Source of the DNA: Nymphaea colorata
Taxonomy: Eukaryota; Streptophyta; Magnoliopsida; Nymphaeales; Nymphaeaceae
DNA: 64,000 nt
Assembly (NCBI RefSeq): GCF_008831285.2
Contig: NC_045149.1
Coordinates: forward strand, 1,614,001 to 1,678,000
Direction: 5' to 3'
Part shown: positions 35,403 through 47,662 of the stretch, in pieces
Position numbering within the stretch: the stretch's first letter is position 1
Layout of the letters: every line of letters starts with the position of its first letter
Notes under the pieces: model-generated
Told to the model about the DNA's origin: nothing
The model's input: the letters and a program-made list of their open reading frames with translations, nothing else
The model's database searches: none
Program-made: the position numbers and the translations under genes

Positions 35403-36918
35403 AATATGTTAAATCACTCATAGACATTGTTGCACGATGTAATAGCAAGGCAATCTCACCTAAGTGATGGGAACAAAGTAAGTATGCTAAGAATACTTAG
35501 TCAGAATATAGAAGAGAGTAAGAAGACAGATTTCCCTTGGTATCAGGATGATGATGGTTCTTTGTGGTTTCAACAAAGATTGCGGGAACTTAGAGATGAA
35601 GATATGAAATGATAGTTACCAGATGAAGCTCATATATCTAAATTTTCCACACCCTGGCAGTATGAAGATGTTTGAGATATGAAACACAATCATTAGTGGT
35701 CTAGAATGATTTGTGAAGCTACAAAATATGTGAAAAAATATTTAAATTGCCACCAGATCAAAGTAGAATATCAACATTGGGTGGATTGTCATAGAAGATA
35801 GACATTGTGTTGTAGAAATGGTAAGATAACATGATGCATTTTATAGTAGGTTTGTCTCACATTAGAAGACAACATGATGCTATGTGGTGATTGTTGGTCC
35901 ACTTAAAAATTAAGCATTTTTTGTCAATTAAGATTAGTCTACTACTAGAAAGCCCTACAGAGTTGTATATTATTGATATAGTGAGGTTGTACAGGGTACC
36001 AAACTTTATTATTATAGATCGAGATCTATGTTTTACATCTAGGTTTTTAGGAGCAACAGTAAAAAAACATTGGGTACTAAGCTTAATTTGAGCACAACAT
36101 TCCATCACCAGACAGATGGGCAGTTTGATAGAACCATTCAAACCTTAGAGGGAATACTACATGCTTGTTTCTAGATTGAAATAGAGAACGTGTTAAGCAC
36201 CTGAAATTGGTAGAATTTTCTTATAATGACAATGATCACACTAGCATCAGGGTGACACATTTGAGGCATTGTATGAAAGGTCTTGCAGATCACCAACTTG
36301 TTGGACTGAGATAGGAAATGGTAAGATTGAAAACCCTTTAGTTTTGCAGCATTATACCAACCAAGTATAACTGATAGAGAAGAGGTTATTGATAACTCAA
36401 AGTAGATAAAAGAATTATGCTGATAATCAGCATAGAAAGTTATCTTTTGAGGTTGGTGACCATGCATTTTTGAAAATTTTGCATACTATAGATGTTTTTC
36501 TTTTCGGTGTTAAGGGGAAATTGAGCCCAATGTATGTTTGCTCTTTTGAAATATTGGAGAAAGTCGGAGAGGTGGCATACATACTAGCACTGCTACTAGA
36601 GTTGAGTTAGGTTTATGACATTTTTATGTGTCCATGCTTCGAAAATATATACCAAATCATACACGTGATTGATTTCAAATGTATTTAGTGCAAGATTATT
36701 TGATGGTAGAAGAAAAATCTATTTGAATCATGAACTAAAGAGAACAAATACTTCTCACAAACAAGCGGATTCCTCTAACAAAGGTGGAGTAGCAACATTT
36801 TGGATTAAAGAAATCCACATGGGGGCTCAAGGTTGGCATGCGAAAGAAGTACCTAGACTTGCTTTGATATGAGGTACACTCTAAATTTCGAGGACAAAAT
36901 TTTGTTTAAAAGGGGTAG
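35403..36918 (+). pseudogene. Gypsy C integrase and C-terminal remnant, after the Copia insertion
   Basis: Readable pieces in order: IEESKKTDFPWYQDDDGSLW (linker before integrase); WWSRMICEATKYVKKYLNCH and QIKVEYQH, the remains of the HHCC finger; integrase core scraps (LYIIDIVRLYRVPNFIIIDR); LKLVEFSYNDNDHTSI; a SH3/chromo-like tail MLRKYIPNHT; and a final FRGQNFV. Stops are frequent. The polypurine tract AAAAGGGGTAGAA lies directly before the LTR at 36921. Together with the left part this confirms one Gypsy element split by Copia B. Confidence 0.85.
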
Positions 36919-37357
36919 AATGTAACACCTAACGAATTACTTAGGTGAGTTTGGGGTAGATCCAGATCAAGGTTAGATCCAAACGACAAGCTCTCAAGCA
37001 TGCTGAATGAAGCTTGATAGGTTGAGACATCTTTGGCATCAAGTGTAACAAAAAGAGGAACAAAAGAGACTAAAGAAGGAAGGGAGCCCGAGGGAGAAGG
37101 AGGTCGAAGAAGAGGAGATAGACAAAGTGGAAGAAGAGGGGGCAAAGAAAGGAGGAGGGGGAGAAGGCATTAATGAAGAGGTGAGCTCTCTCTCTCTCTC
37201 GTTCTTTCTCCTGCTCTCCCTCGTCCTCACTCTCTCTCAAATTCTTTGTCTTGATCTCTCTCTCATCCTCTCTCTTTTTATCACTCTCTCTTTTTTTTTC
37301 CTTTATACTTTGATGTTCACCCCTCCCTCTCACTCATTTTCATTGCTGGCTTACATC

Positions 37358-38204
37358 CTATGTTGTAAAAAGGGTATCGTAAGCCATATCAGTCAGGCCA
37401 ATAAATACGCCATATCGTAAAGTATCGTATGTGTATCGTAAATTTTTTTTAATTCAAAAATAAAAAAATACAAAAATAGAGAAAAATCAAATAGATCAAG
37501 AAAAATAGAAATTATGTTTTTTTTTTATGAAAAAACATGTTATACATAATGGCAGGCTTATTATAGGTATGAATTTACGTCACAAACATTAATAGGTGGT
37601 CATAATATCATATAACAACACAACATGAACTAAGACATCAAGAAATATAATTTATAAGATGATCTACACAATAACTCATAAGTCATAAGATCCATAACAC
37701 ATCAAAAACCAAGTTTTACGTACACTATACATCACATCACAAGACAAAATTGTTCAATGTTAATGCAAATAACAAATAAAAACAACTTCATTCATAATCT
37801 TTATCATCTCATTCTCGTTTTCATCTTTCGTAGAATATATAAACCCTCTTTATCTAAACAAGAATCAATCATCCATGCATAAATCTGCCTTCAAATTGAC
37901 GATTTCATGGTAAAACTGATTATTCCTTTTGAAAATTGCCACAATATCGCCCTTCTTCAACTATTAGATATGTTCAGACATGAAGAGGGAGGCAAGTTTT
38001 AAAAATTAGTTTGAAAAAGGGTGGTTTTAACCCCATATTTTTCAAAATAGACCCGTATCATGCTATACGGGGTCTATTCTGCTGTATCGCACGATACATG
38101 CGATACACCACCTATTTGTGATACAGGTGGTGTATCGTAAATCTAAAACAATATAATACATATCATACGATACGGCCCCATATCGTACGATACATACAAC
38201 ACTG
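37358..38204. mobile_element. Non-autonomous hAT MITE (847 bp) inside the Gypsy C LTR
   Basis: The ends are CTATGTTGTA (left) and CAGTGTTGTA (right, read inward). The flanking 8-mers CTTACATC (37350-37357) and CTTACACC (38205-38212) match at 7 of 8. Both ends carry the GTATCGTA/TACGATAC subterminal repeats found in the intact hAT at 8770-12158, so this is a deletion derivative or relative. There is no transposase. Confidence 0.85.
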
Positions 38205-39086
38205 CTTACACCATATCTGGGGAAACAACAAACCTTTTTCCCTTCCAAACCTAGCTAGCAGCTTGAGTTTAGGATTGCAGCAGCAGTTGTGGCCATCCTT
38301 TTGCAATTTTTTTTATGGTGCATTATAGCTGAATGAGGGTGGGAACTGCGGTGAACTTCCTTGGTAGTTTGAGGTTAGAAAATAATTGATACTCACTAGA
38401 TTTCTTTTGCATTATTATGAAGAAACTATTCCTAGTAGATTATATGTGTTTCTTGTTTCTTCATACTAGAATTATGGTTTGGTGGGCTTTAAATCTGCAT
38501 GAAGAAAAATTTCCATCTCTTAAAGGGTAGTTTCTAATTTGGGACTTAATTAACATGTTTCTAAATTGCTGGAGTTTATGAATTGTAGGTACTGCTGAAA
38601 TTTTTATATGAAACTATCCCTTTTGCTATTTTAAGAATAACTATTTGATACTAGAGAGTGTTAATTGAGGGTTGTTAAGGTTAAGTTAGTGATTAGTGGT
38701 ATGATTTAATTGAATTTTAACTTGAAGGGCAGCTTTAAGTGTTGTAACTACCTTGAGGAATCTAACCACTACTTTATGTTCTACAGTCTTGCTTGCTCCA
38801 TCAGTTGAATCCATAATATTGGGGCTATAAATTGAGTGAGACAGGTACGCTTGAATGCATGTGTAAGGCACTTTGTTGCAAACGAATTGATAAATATCGT
38901 ACAAAAATTTATAGGGTTAATGTTATTTCTAAGTGAGAAATTTATGTTATTTCCAAGATGTTTAGCGCAATAAATGTGTGCAAAGTTGCATTTATTATTC
39001 AGGCCCTGGCCATTTAAACTTTATGTTAACTAGTGTAACTCATGAATATTTGTTTTTTTTAAGCCTTGTGATGGTTTGATGGGGTA

Positions 39087-39112
39087 ACTTCATATATATA
39101 TATATATATATG
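39087..39112. repeat. (AT)n microsatellite
   Basis: Pure AT run of about 22 bases inside the Gypsy C LTR. Confidence 0.85.
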
Positions 39113-41215
39113 AAGACTCGAGAAAGTTATTATCAAATTGAAGAAAATGTGACCACCTTAGGTACTTAAGTTTGTAACTAATGATTTGTGGAAATTGAAG
39201 AGCTATGAGACAGTGGAAGGCTTCTAGTTGACCTCAATTTGGCTGCAAGGGGATGAGTTCTACTTCATTTGGTTTGATTGTTGAAGTTGGGAAAGAGACA
39301 TTAATTGAAACTTAGTAATGAGGTCATTCACATAAAAACTCATAATAGGTTGAAACAGAGACCTTGTAGGGTTGAGGAATTTGCCTCCTCCTTTTGGTGC
39401 ATCACTTTTTTTACTTTGTTTATTCACTGCCTTGAAATTTGCATTATAAACTAGTGTTGAACTAGCCAACTCGAGAACTCATGGATTTGAGTTTTTGCAG
39501 GTAGACCAGAGACATCAAGCCGACCTTGAGCGAGAGCATTCAGAGCTCAAATGACTTTTTGTTGTTTGTAGAGACACATGCCAGGTATGACGGCAATCTA
39601 CGGAAATCCCTATTGGTGCCAAATATGACTTGTGTTCCACCACCCCTATGTGTAGGCTACTAAGATCATTAGATCATATGAGTGTCTCCCTAGTTTTGAA
39701 TATTGTGTGGATTGGTGTTTTGTTGGACAAAAAAATTACTATGTGATTTTGTTAGTTGGCTTTTATTGCATGATGACATATGCAGTCTAGAAATGTAATC
39801 ATTTAGGACAACTTTAGATGGGATATCCAGTTGAGTGCTTCATCAATCTCGACTGTGCATTAGTAACATCCTAGCATGATAACTACCTAGGATCGCTATA
39901 TGCCAAACATTGATCGAGACTACTCTTTATTGTTCGACTAAATTTTTGTGTGATCTGAGTGATGTGGAATCCCCTTTTTCTTTCTAATTGTAGAATGATT
40001 AATATCGAATGAATTAAATTGAAAAACTTACCATTTATTGCATACTCTATTAAATGTGTGTGTACTCTCTATTATAGGTGGTGAATGTGGACCTTGAAAG
40101 GTATGTTGAAAGTTAGGGTATTACCATTTGAGTGTCATTCAGCTAGCCCTAAGGGCAATAACTGAATGTGTGACATCCCAACGGATGTGGTTTGTGGTTG
40201 GTTTTGTTTTCTAGCCGAACATATTGTTTACATTTTTCTACATCACTAATTCCTAAGAAATGCTAGTACGAGTTGATGTCAATTGGACAATGCAAAACGT
40301 TTAGGATACATTTTGCCTTTACCAATGGTTTTGCCTACTTGAAAGACAGGCGGTTCAAGGCCCTAGGATACATTTTGCCTTTACCAACCTGAGTATTCTA
40401 TGAAAGGCCGAGAAACTATCCTTGGAATACATTCTTCATTAGTATACTAGACTATTTATACAGCAATTACGGACCTATAGTGTGTGTACCATTACAGGAA
40501 TTGTCTTCTGACCTGATGTCACCTGCGGTGTGCATGTGTTTGTGCTTGGAACCCACATGAGCTGTAAATTAAAAATAAGAATGTGAATGAATTGATGTTC
40601 ACTAACAAAGTGTGTGCCATTGGTTCAAAGATTATCATCGAAAGCACAAGCAAGATGAATCGTATCGTGTAGTGCGATGTATTGTTTGTGATGGTTGGTT
40701 ACGTCCATTCATTTTTGTACTATATGGAAGGTATTGCATTGATAGTTTAAGATAATGCACATATCCATCTATCTATACTTATGGCTATGGTTCCAATTAT
40801 TCTTAGTTTTCAAATCTTAGCCGTTGCCATAGAGGTTAGGGATTTATCTTGTTTGCCACCATACTTTGAAGTCTCAGTCTTATGTTGTTTTTCTTTTTCA
40901 GGTTCCGAAAGGCCATGGCAACAAGTTGACTGAAAGGTGTCACTCACATCCTACTGAGAAGTTTTGTGTATTATCAGGCCAGCACATCGTATCTTGCTTT
41001 TGTTGTCCATGGAGGTCTTTTGTTTTGAAACATCATTGTTTTGTTATGGAGTCATTTATGATCATGTAAAGTCGTTTTCATATGAATAGTTTTTTGTATG
41101 TAAATAAAATATTTAGCTTCATTCTTAATTTGAAATTATACTTCCACTTTGATTGTTGTGTTGTCTCACCTTGATGTCTTGTCTGAAAAAAAGAGTGCAA
41201 AATCAGGGTGTGGCA

Positions 41216-41960
41216 TGAACTGGATGTAAAAGTAAGATTTAGACCTAGATTGGGTCATGAAAGTGAGACTTGGATTTGCATGGGGTCCTGAAGTAAGATT
41301 TGGTCTTAGAATGGATTCAAAAAGAGTAATTTACAACCAAATATATTAGAAAGTGATAGTTTGGAAAAAAAAATGTATTAGAATGTGATAGTTTAGATCT
41401 ATGTTGATCATAAGACAATATTTTTGAATTTGAACAGATGTGAAAGGGAACATTTGGATCAAAATAAATTTAAAAGTAATTGTTGGATGGAACTTGATCC
41501 AAAATATTTTGGATCCAAGTGGAGCCGAGGTGATAGTTTGAAACCGAATGGGTGTGAAAGGGATAGTTTGGAACCAAATAGATCTCAAAGCAATTGTTAG
41601 GATCTAAACGGATTCAAAAGTGATATTTTGGATCTGAATAGATCTAAAATAATTATTTTGGACTCAATGGAACTGAACATAATATTTTTTTATCCAAATG
41701 GAACTGAAAAGTGTTATTTTGGATCAGAGTGGATCCAAAAGCAATATTGTGGATTTGAATGGAGCTGAAAGGATAATTTTGGACCCGAATAGATCCAAAA
41801 GTAATAGTTTATGTCCTAATGGTTCCAAAAGTGAATTTTTCGATTTGTGTATATCAAAAAGCAATATTTTGTATCTAGATGGATCCAAAAAGGGATATTT
41901 TGTATTTGTATTTGATAGTTAGTTTGGATCTGAAATGGATCCAGAATGAGATATCGGTTT
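41216..41960 (+). repeat. Minisatellite, approximately 30-bp degenerate unit
   Basis: Units resembling AAAAGTGATATTTTGGATCT then GAATGGATCC recur at 30-40 bp spacing for about 700 bp directly after the presumed LTR end. In the best-preserved part (41698-41922) the period is close to 30 bp, and one frame shows ten-residue repeats like SKSNILDLNG. I see no start or regulatory context and no conservation of the frame elsewhere in the array, so I treat it as non-coding. Confidence 0.75.
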
Positions 41961-43002
41961 GAAATTAACAAATTGGATCTGGATCGGGCTTTGGCACAAA
42001 TTTGACTTGAATTTTGTCTAGCAGTAGGATCAATGTCAAAATTTGGAGTGGATTGATATTTTAAATTGGAGGCTTGAAATGATAATGATCTCTGTTAGTG
42101 GTAATATGGTAATATAAGGTTTGGGTTGTAAGCAAAATGAAAATTTTGTCAAAGTGAAATTTGGGGTGTTCATACTCTTGCAATTCCTTATTCAGTAGAA
42201 TTGATTGTTCCTTTCCTATAATTATCATCTTCATAGTTACTATTCTCATTCCCTTTGGATAGCGTTTCAACATCATGCAAATATTTTTGAAAAAAAATAT
42301 TAAATATTTATCAGCTAAATATCCTTCAGCAATTGAACCTTTCTAGATGACTTTTGTTGTGAATGTATGACTTAAATGTGAAATGGTACCTATGAAAAGT
42401 CAATATCATAAGATAAAAGGTCCAATGCATATGTATGGAAGAAAGTTATAATAAAAAATTTACTTCTCTATGAGATGCATCTATCAATATTTCACCAACC
42501 TTGCTAACAAAACTTTGTTAGCCAAGTGAATAGGCTACTGTAATATAATATAAAAAACGATGGAGGAAAATTTTTCTCCAAATTGAAAAGTGTGAATGCA
42601 TATTCTTTTTTTTAAAGCTTTTACCTTCAGCTCATCTACAGCTTTCGAACACAATTTGAGGAAGAAATTGCATAATTCAATCAAAGTTAAACTTACATTC
42701 TTTGGTAGTGACGTTCACAAGGCTAATGGGATAAATTGCTGCATTATTATGTGACAGTCATGATTCTTGAGTCATGGGATTTTATATTTTTTTAACTACA
42801 CATATCTTAAATACCCGTTGAAAAACAATCTGAAGCTTTCTTTTTCTTCAACACTTTACGTTTTCATTTTTCATGCAGAAACAAGAAGTAGGTAACTATG
42901 CATTATTGAAACCGTAAGTGACTATCTTATATTTATAAAACATGGAGGCCTAATCAAGCATGTTTTATAATGTTATGAGATGAGGGGTACTGTTATGCCT
43001 TA
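41961..43002. other. Unassigned AT-rich spacer
   Basis: No recognisable gene or transposon end. It may contain the lost 5' part of Gypsy D. Confidence 0.4.
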
Positions 43003-45362
43003 GTGGCCAAGCCTGTGTCAACCACCCTATCGCATGTCCCTCTAGAGGTTGCTTCCTTACTAGAGGAATTCTTAGATGTGATGTCTGGCAACCTTCTAGA
43101 TGGCTTACCACCCCAGCATACTACCCAACATACCATTGATTTTATTCAGGGTTCTAGCTTGCCGAATCTACCCATGTACTGCATGAAGCTTACCGATCAT
43201 GTCGAGTTATAGAGGCAGGTAGGAGAGTTACTATACAAGGGCAACATTTGTGAGGGTGTCAGCCCCTATGCTGTCCCTGCCCTACTTAAACCCAAGAGGA
43301 TGAGTCCAAGCATCTGTGTGCGGATAGTCAGGCTATAAACCATATTACGGTCAAATACTGCTTCCCCATCCCTCGTCGTGGACATGCTCGACAAGCTATA
43401 TGGTGCCCGAGTCTTTTCGAAAATTGATCTCAAAAGTGGGTATCACCAAATCCAGATTCGAGAGGGGGATGAGTGGAAGACGATGTTTAAGATGCGTCAT
43501 GGTTTTTACGTGTGGTTGGTTATGCCCTTCAGTCTGTCTAATGCCCCAAACACGTTTATGAATGTCATGACTCAGGCTTTGTGTCCTTGTTTGGGTAAGT
43601 TTGTTGTTGTGTACTTCGATGACATCTTTATTTATAGCGAGTTTGTGTCAGACCATCTTTCCCATTTGCGCCATGTTTTCAAAATTTTGAAAAAAGAAAA
43701 GTTGCTTGCAAACGCCATGAAGTGTGATTTCCTCACTGATAATTTAATTTTTCTTGGATTCATTGTCACCTTTGAGGGGGTTAAAGCAAATCCCTCAAAG
43801 GTGCATGTTGATTGGCCTACCCCTAGGACTCTAGGAGAGATCCATAGTTTCGACAGGTTGGCCTCTTTCTATTGATGCTTCATATGGGGTTTTAGTACTA
43901 TTATGACACTGATTACATAGGGCCTTAAGTGTACCGGCTTTGTGTGGAACCCTGTAGCTAATGGCATTGTAGCTCAGCATGTCAAGTGGGTCAGTTTCTT
44001 ACAAGAGTACACATTTTCTATCAAACATCAGTTGGGTACTGTTAATAAATTTGTTGATGCACTAGGTAGAAAGAATAGCCTCCTTATGACTATGTCAGTC
44101 AATGTTCTTGGCTTTGAGGATTGTAAGTTGTATGCCACTGACCCAGACTTTTCGACAACATGGGATGAATGCATTGCAAAACCAAATGTTCAAACAATCT
44201 TTTTTGCATTCACATTGGTTTTCTTTCATGGGGTAATATGTTGTGCATCCTCAACTTTTCCCTGCGCTTACGTCTGATCCTAAGCTTCATGAGGGATGAT
44301 TGTTGAGACATTTTGGTTACGATAAGACTCTTGTTTTTACTTGAAGCATTATTTCGTCTAAGATGCAGAAGGATGCTATCAAGTTTGCCAACAATTGTAG
44401 AGTTTATCAGATGGCTAAGAGTCGGCGTCAAAACACTGTCTTGTACACCTCTTTATCTATTTCAAAACTGACCATGGGACCATGTATCCATGGATTTTGT
44501 GGTAGGACTTCCTAAGACTGCGTGGTTTTGACTCTATCATGGTGCTGGTTGATCGTTTTCGAAGATGGCAGTTTTCACACCCTGCAAGTGTACCACTGAT
44601 GCCACATTAATCACATCATACTACTTTAGGGATGTTGCCTGTTTCCATGGTTTACTGCGTATCATCACGTCTGACCATGACATACGTTTCATGAGTCATT
44701 TTTGGAAATTTTTGTGGATATTGCTCAAGTATAAATTGCAGTTTAGTAGTGCCTACCACCTTCAGATTGACGGCCAAACAGAAGTGGTAAATCGCACTTT
44801 AGGGAACATGTTTCGTTGTCTCGTTTGTGATCATGCCAAGACTTGAGATTTAGTGTTCTCACAGGCCGAGTTTGCCTACAACAGTTCACTAAACCATTCC
44901 ACTGGTAAGTCATCCTTCCAAATTTTTTATGGATGCTCACCTGCTCATGTGGTTGACCTTGTCCTGTGTTCCCTCTTGTTAATGTTGATCCTCAGGCCTT
45001 AGATGCGGTTGCATACATGCGTAACATCCATCAACATGTTAAACAAAAACTAGGGAGAGATATGAGTCCTACAAGGCCTATGCGACCAAGATAGGAAAGA
45101 GGCTACTTTTCAGGTAGGAGAGTTTGTCTGGGTATACTTACATCTAGAACGTTTCGTTGTTGGTACTTATCATAAACTGAGTCCTAAACATGGCCCCTAT
45201 CATGTCGTATAACGTCTAGGCAAGAATGCTTACCTCATAAAGCTCCCTAATAATGAGCACAACTCACCCATCTTTAATGTGGCTGATTTATATCTCTACC
45301 ATGATGCCATTGATTCATTAGAAATTAAGCATCCAACAAAGGCTATTAATATGCAGTTAATA
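43003..45362 (+). pseudogene. Ty3/Gypsy element D pol remnant (RT, RNase H end, integrase)
   Basis: RT N-terminus at 43030-43210 (LLEEFLDVMSGNLLDGLPPQ). RT core at 43378-43870: [52 protein letters not shown], catalytic [11 protein letters not shown], and [20 protein letters not shown]. Most of RNase H is deleted; its end remains (EYTFSIKHQLGTVNKFVDAL). Integrase zinc region remains (KDAIKFANNCRVYQMAK), then core with TSDHDIRFMSHFWKF and QFSSAYHLQIDGQTEVVNRT, so the D-D-E residues are readable. A TGA at 44844-44846 replaces an expected Trp (HAKT-stop-DLVFSQAEFAYN). A degraded tail follows, with GTYHKLSPKHGPYHVV-like sequence around 45165-45210. RT wording differs from Gypsy B and C, so this is a separate chromovirus-like lineage. 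No LTRs are identified. Confidence 0.88.
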
Positions 45363-47322
45363 TCACTTAACTAACTTCTCAATAGTGAATAAAGCAAACA
45401 TGTATCAAGAAATGGTTTTAGAGAAGGACAAGAGCTCTTTAAAAAATAAAGGGACCTAACAGCTGCACTACATCAAATTAATTGTGCCATTAGGGACATA
45501 AAGCCAAAAAAGTGTGCCAACCAGCTGCCATAGCAGCAGATTTTCTTGTAAGATGAGAACAAGATTGAGAAGGAGGTCCCCTGCAGTCTGGATTCAAAGT
45601 GCTAGCATGCCAAAGATTGAGCTTCTTTTCTTCTTTACGAGCACATTCCTTGTCGTTGGCCATGTGGGTCAAGAAAAATCATGAGTTCCTGCCCAGCCCA
45701 GTCATGATCACTTACCAAACCAAGCAAGAGCAGCTGCTTGATTTTGATTCCCATGGAGCCCAAAATTTGACCCATAAAAATCCACCAGCTCATCATGATA
45801 GGGGACAATGAATTTACAGGACACACCAAGTAAAAAACAATAGCAAATATTTTGATGACTGATTTTCCAGTCCAAAGCTTGAGGAGATCTTTGCAAAACC
45901 CCAAAAAAAGACCAAACACAAACTTCACCTAAATTGACTGCTTAGTAAGATATCAACATGAAACCGTCCATGCACTAAAACAAATTAAAGTGTGTAGCAT
46001 AAAATCAAATGCTTGTTTCTCAATACTTCTCTATACAATCAAAGCATGTTTCATGGCAGCCTACATTTTACATACATTGAATATTTTCGTCTTGGACAAG
46101 ACAAGAAACTAGAAACATCCAATATTTAACCACTTGAGATAGTCTGGGACTCTGGGTAAAAAAGAACATTAGTTCATGAAATTTTGGTGGGAGATACACA
46201 TGCAGGATCGCAAGTTTTTCAAGATTGCTGTCAACAAATCATCTCCTGCAATTAATCTAAACCTTTTAATAAGTTCTTCTCTGGTCAAATTTTTCCTTTG
46301 GTTAAAAGAAAGGGTACCCAAACAAATTTTTGTTAAGACAAGAGATGGTAAGTCAAAGCTAGATTCAAATTTGTAAATCCTTTTATACCTAGATGACCAC
46401 AGTTGGGTTCCTACAAGATGCATGAATAATTTATTCAGCCAATATACTAGTTCAGCATCAATCTTCAAACTGATTTTTATTTACAGCACTGACACACACA
46501 TAATTAGTTAAGTTCACAATGGGGCGCTTCACTAGAAAGTCTGAAAGTCAGGACAGGAATGCAGAAAGGTAAGAAATTTTGGGAATATTGAAGATAAGAT
46601 GATAAAGGCTGACGACATAACTCCTGACATCACAAAAACATTCTCCATTATGTTAAATGAGGTTCGTTGATCTACAAGTAGTGGTTGTTGAGTTGTGGTC
46701 CTGTACTGCATATAATTAATACTAGACCAGGTCCACCAGACCCAAATTTTCTGCTCACACAAAGAGAAAGAGCAAGAAGAAAATGGGCATGATCCATGGA
46801 TAAATTCAAAGCTTAACATAAGGTAATACTTCAGTATTTGCAGAAAACAAAAGCATATAACAAAGGAAAGAAAGCAAGAGAAACACATAAAAAGATGAGA
46901 CTAAGAAATAGTTACTATAAAGAGAGAAAGCAGCATTATGTGCTCCTCAACTTTCTGCTTTCCTCTTTCCATTATTTAAAGACAAGAAAGTGGCCATAGA
47001 TCGACAAGCCTTGGATGAGCCAAACGCCCCTCTCCCCTCTCTAATGAAAGATGCGTCTTGTTGGTGGTCCTCTTTCTTGTTATATTAAGCTGTAGGATTC
47101 AACCTATTTAAGACTCCATGGTTAAGTGGCCAACAAACTAATGCTCATCAAGTTTCAGTAGAGATGGTCCAGACTAGCATAGTTAATCCCTTAATTGTGT
47201 TTTCTTATAGCTAATTCAACCAAGAACATCAAGATTCAGTCACCCAAGGCATCAACTTCATGTCATTATCTAATCAATTCCGAATCAAATGGTACTTCTT
47301 ACCTAAGAACTTTAGAGTGACT
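45363..47322. other. No gene recognised
   Basis: Open frames on both strands are short, with no family motif. The sequence resembles intergenic or intronic DNA. Confidence 0.45.
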
Positions 47323-47662
47323 AATATTGACAGAAATGAACAGAAAAGCAACAATGAACGAGGTGAAATAAATTTAGTTAAAAGTATGAAACTAAGTTCT
47401 TTACAGTTCTTTACCGCATCTAGCTATAGGCATGATCCTATACAAATCGCATTGCAACAGCTGCAGATACAAGCAATCGTTAATTTGGTGGAATTTAATA
47501 TTGACAGAAATGAACACAAAAGCAACAACAGCGGAGGTGAATTAAAGTTAGTTAAAAGCATGAAACTAAGCTCTTTACCACATCTAGCTATAGGCATAAT
47601 CCTATACAAATCACATGAATGCGGGTGCAGATGCAAGGATTCGTTAGTTTGGTAGAATTTAT
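47323..47662. repeat. 174-bp direct tandem duplication
   Basis: 47323-47496 and 47497-47662 are two copies starting AATATTGACAGAAATGAACA. They share the blocks AGTTAAAAG.ATGAAACTAAG and AGCTATAGGCAT.ATCCTATA, with scattered substitutions and a small length difference. Confidence 0.85.

Larger units (their letters stand above)
36921..41215 (+). mobile_element. Long 3' LTR of Gypsy C, itself interrupted by a hAT MITE
   Basis: The LTR starts TGTAACACCTAACGAATTAC immediately after the polypurine tract. It is interrupted by the MITE at 37358-38204. A plausible end is GGGTGTGGCA at 41215, preceded by AATAAAATATTT at about 41104, a polyadenylation signal. Without the insertion it would be about 3.4 kb, long but usual for Tekay/Del elements. 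No 5' LTR is present to fix the right boundary. No gene is recognised in 38213-41215. Confidence 0.7.
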
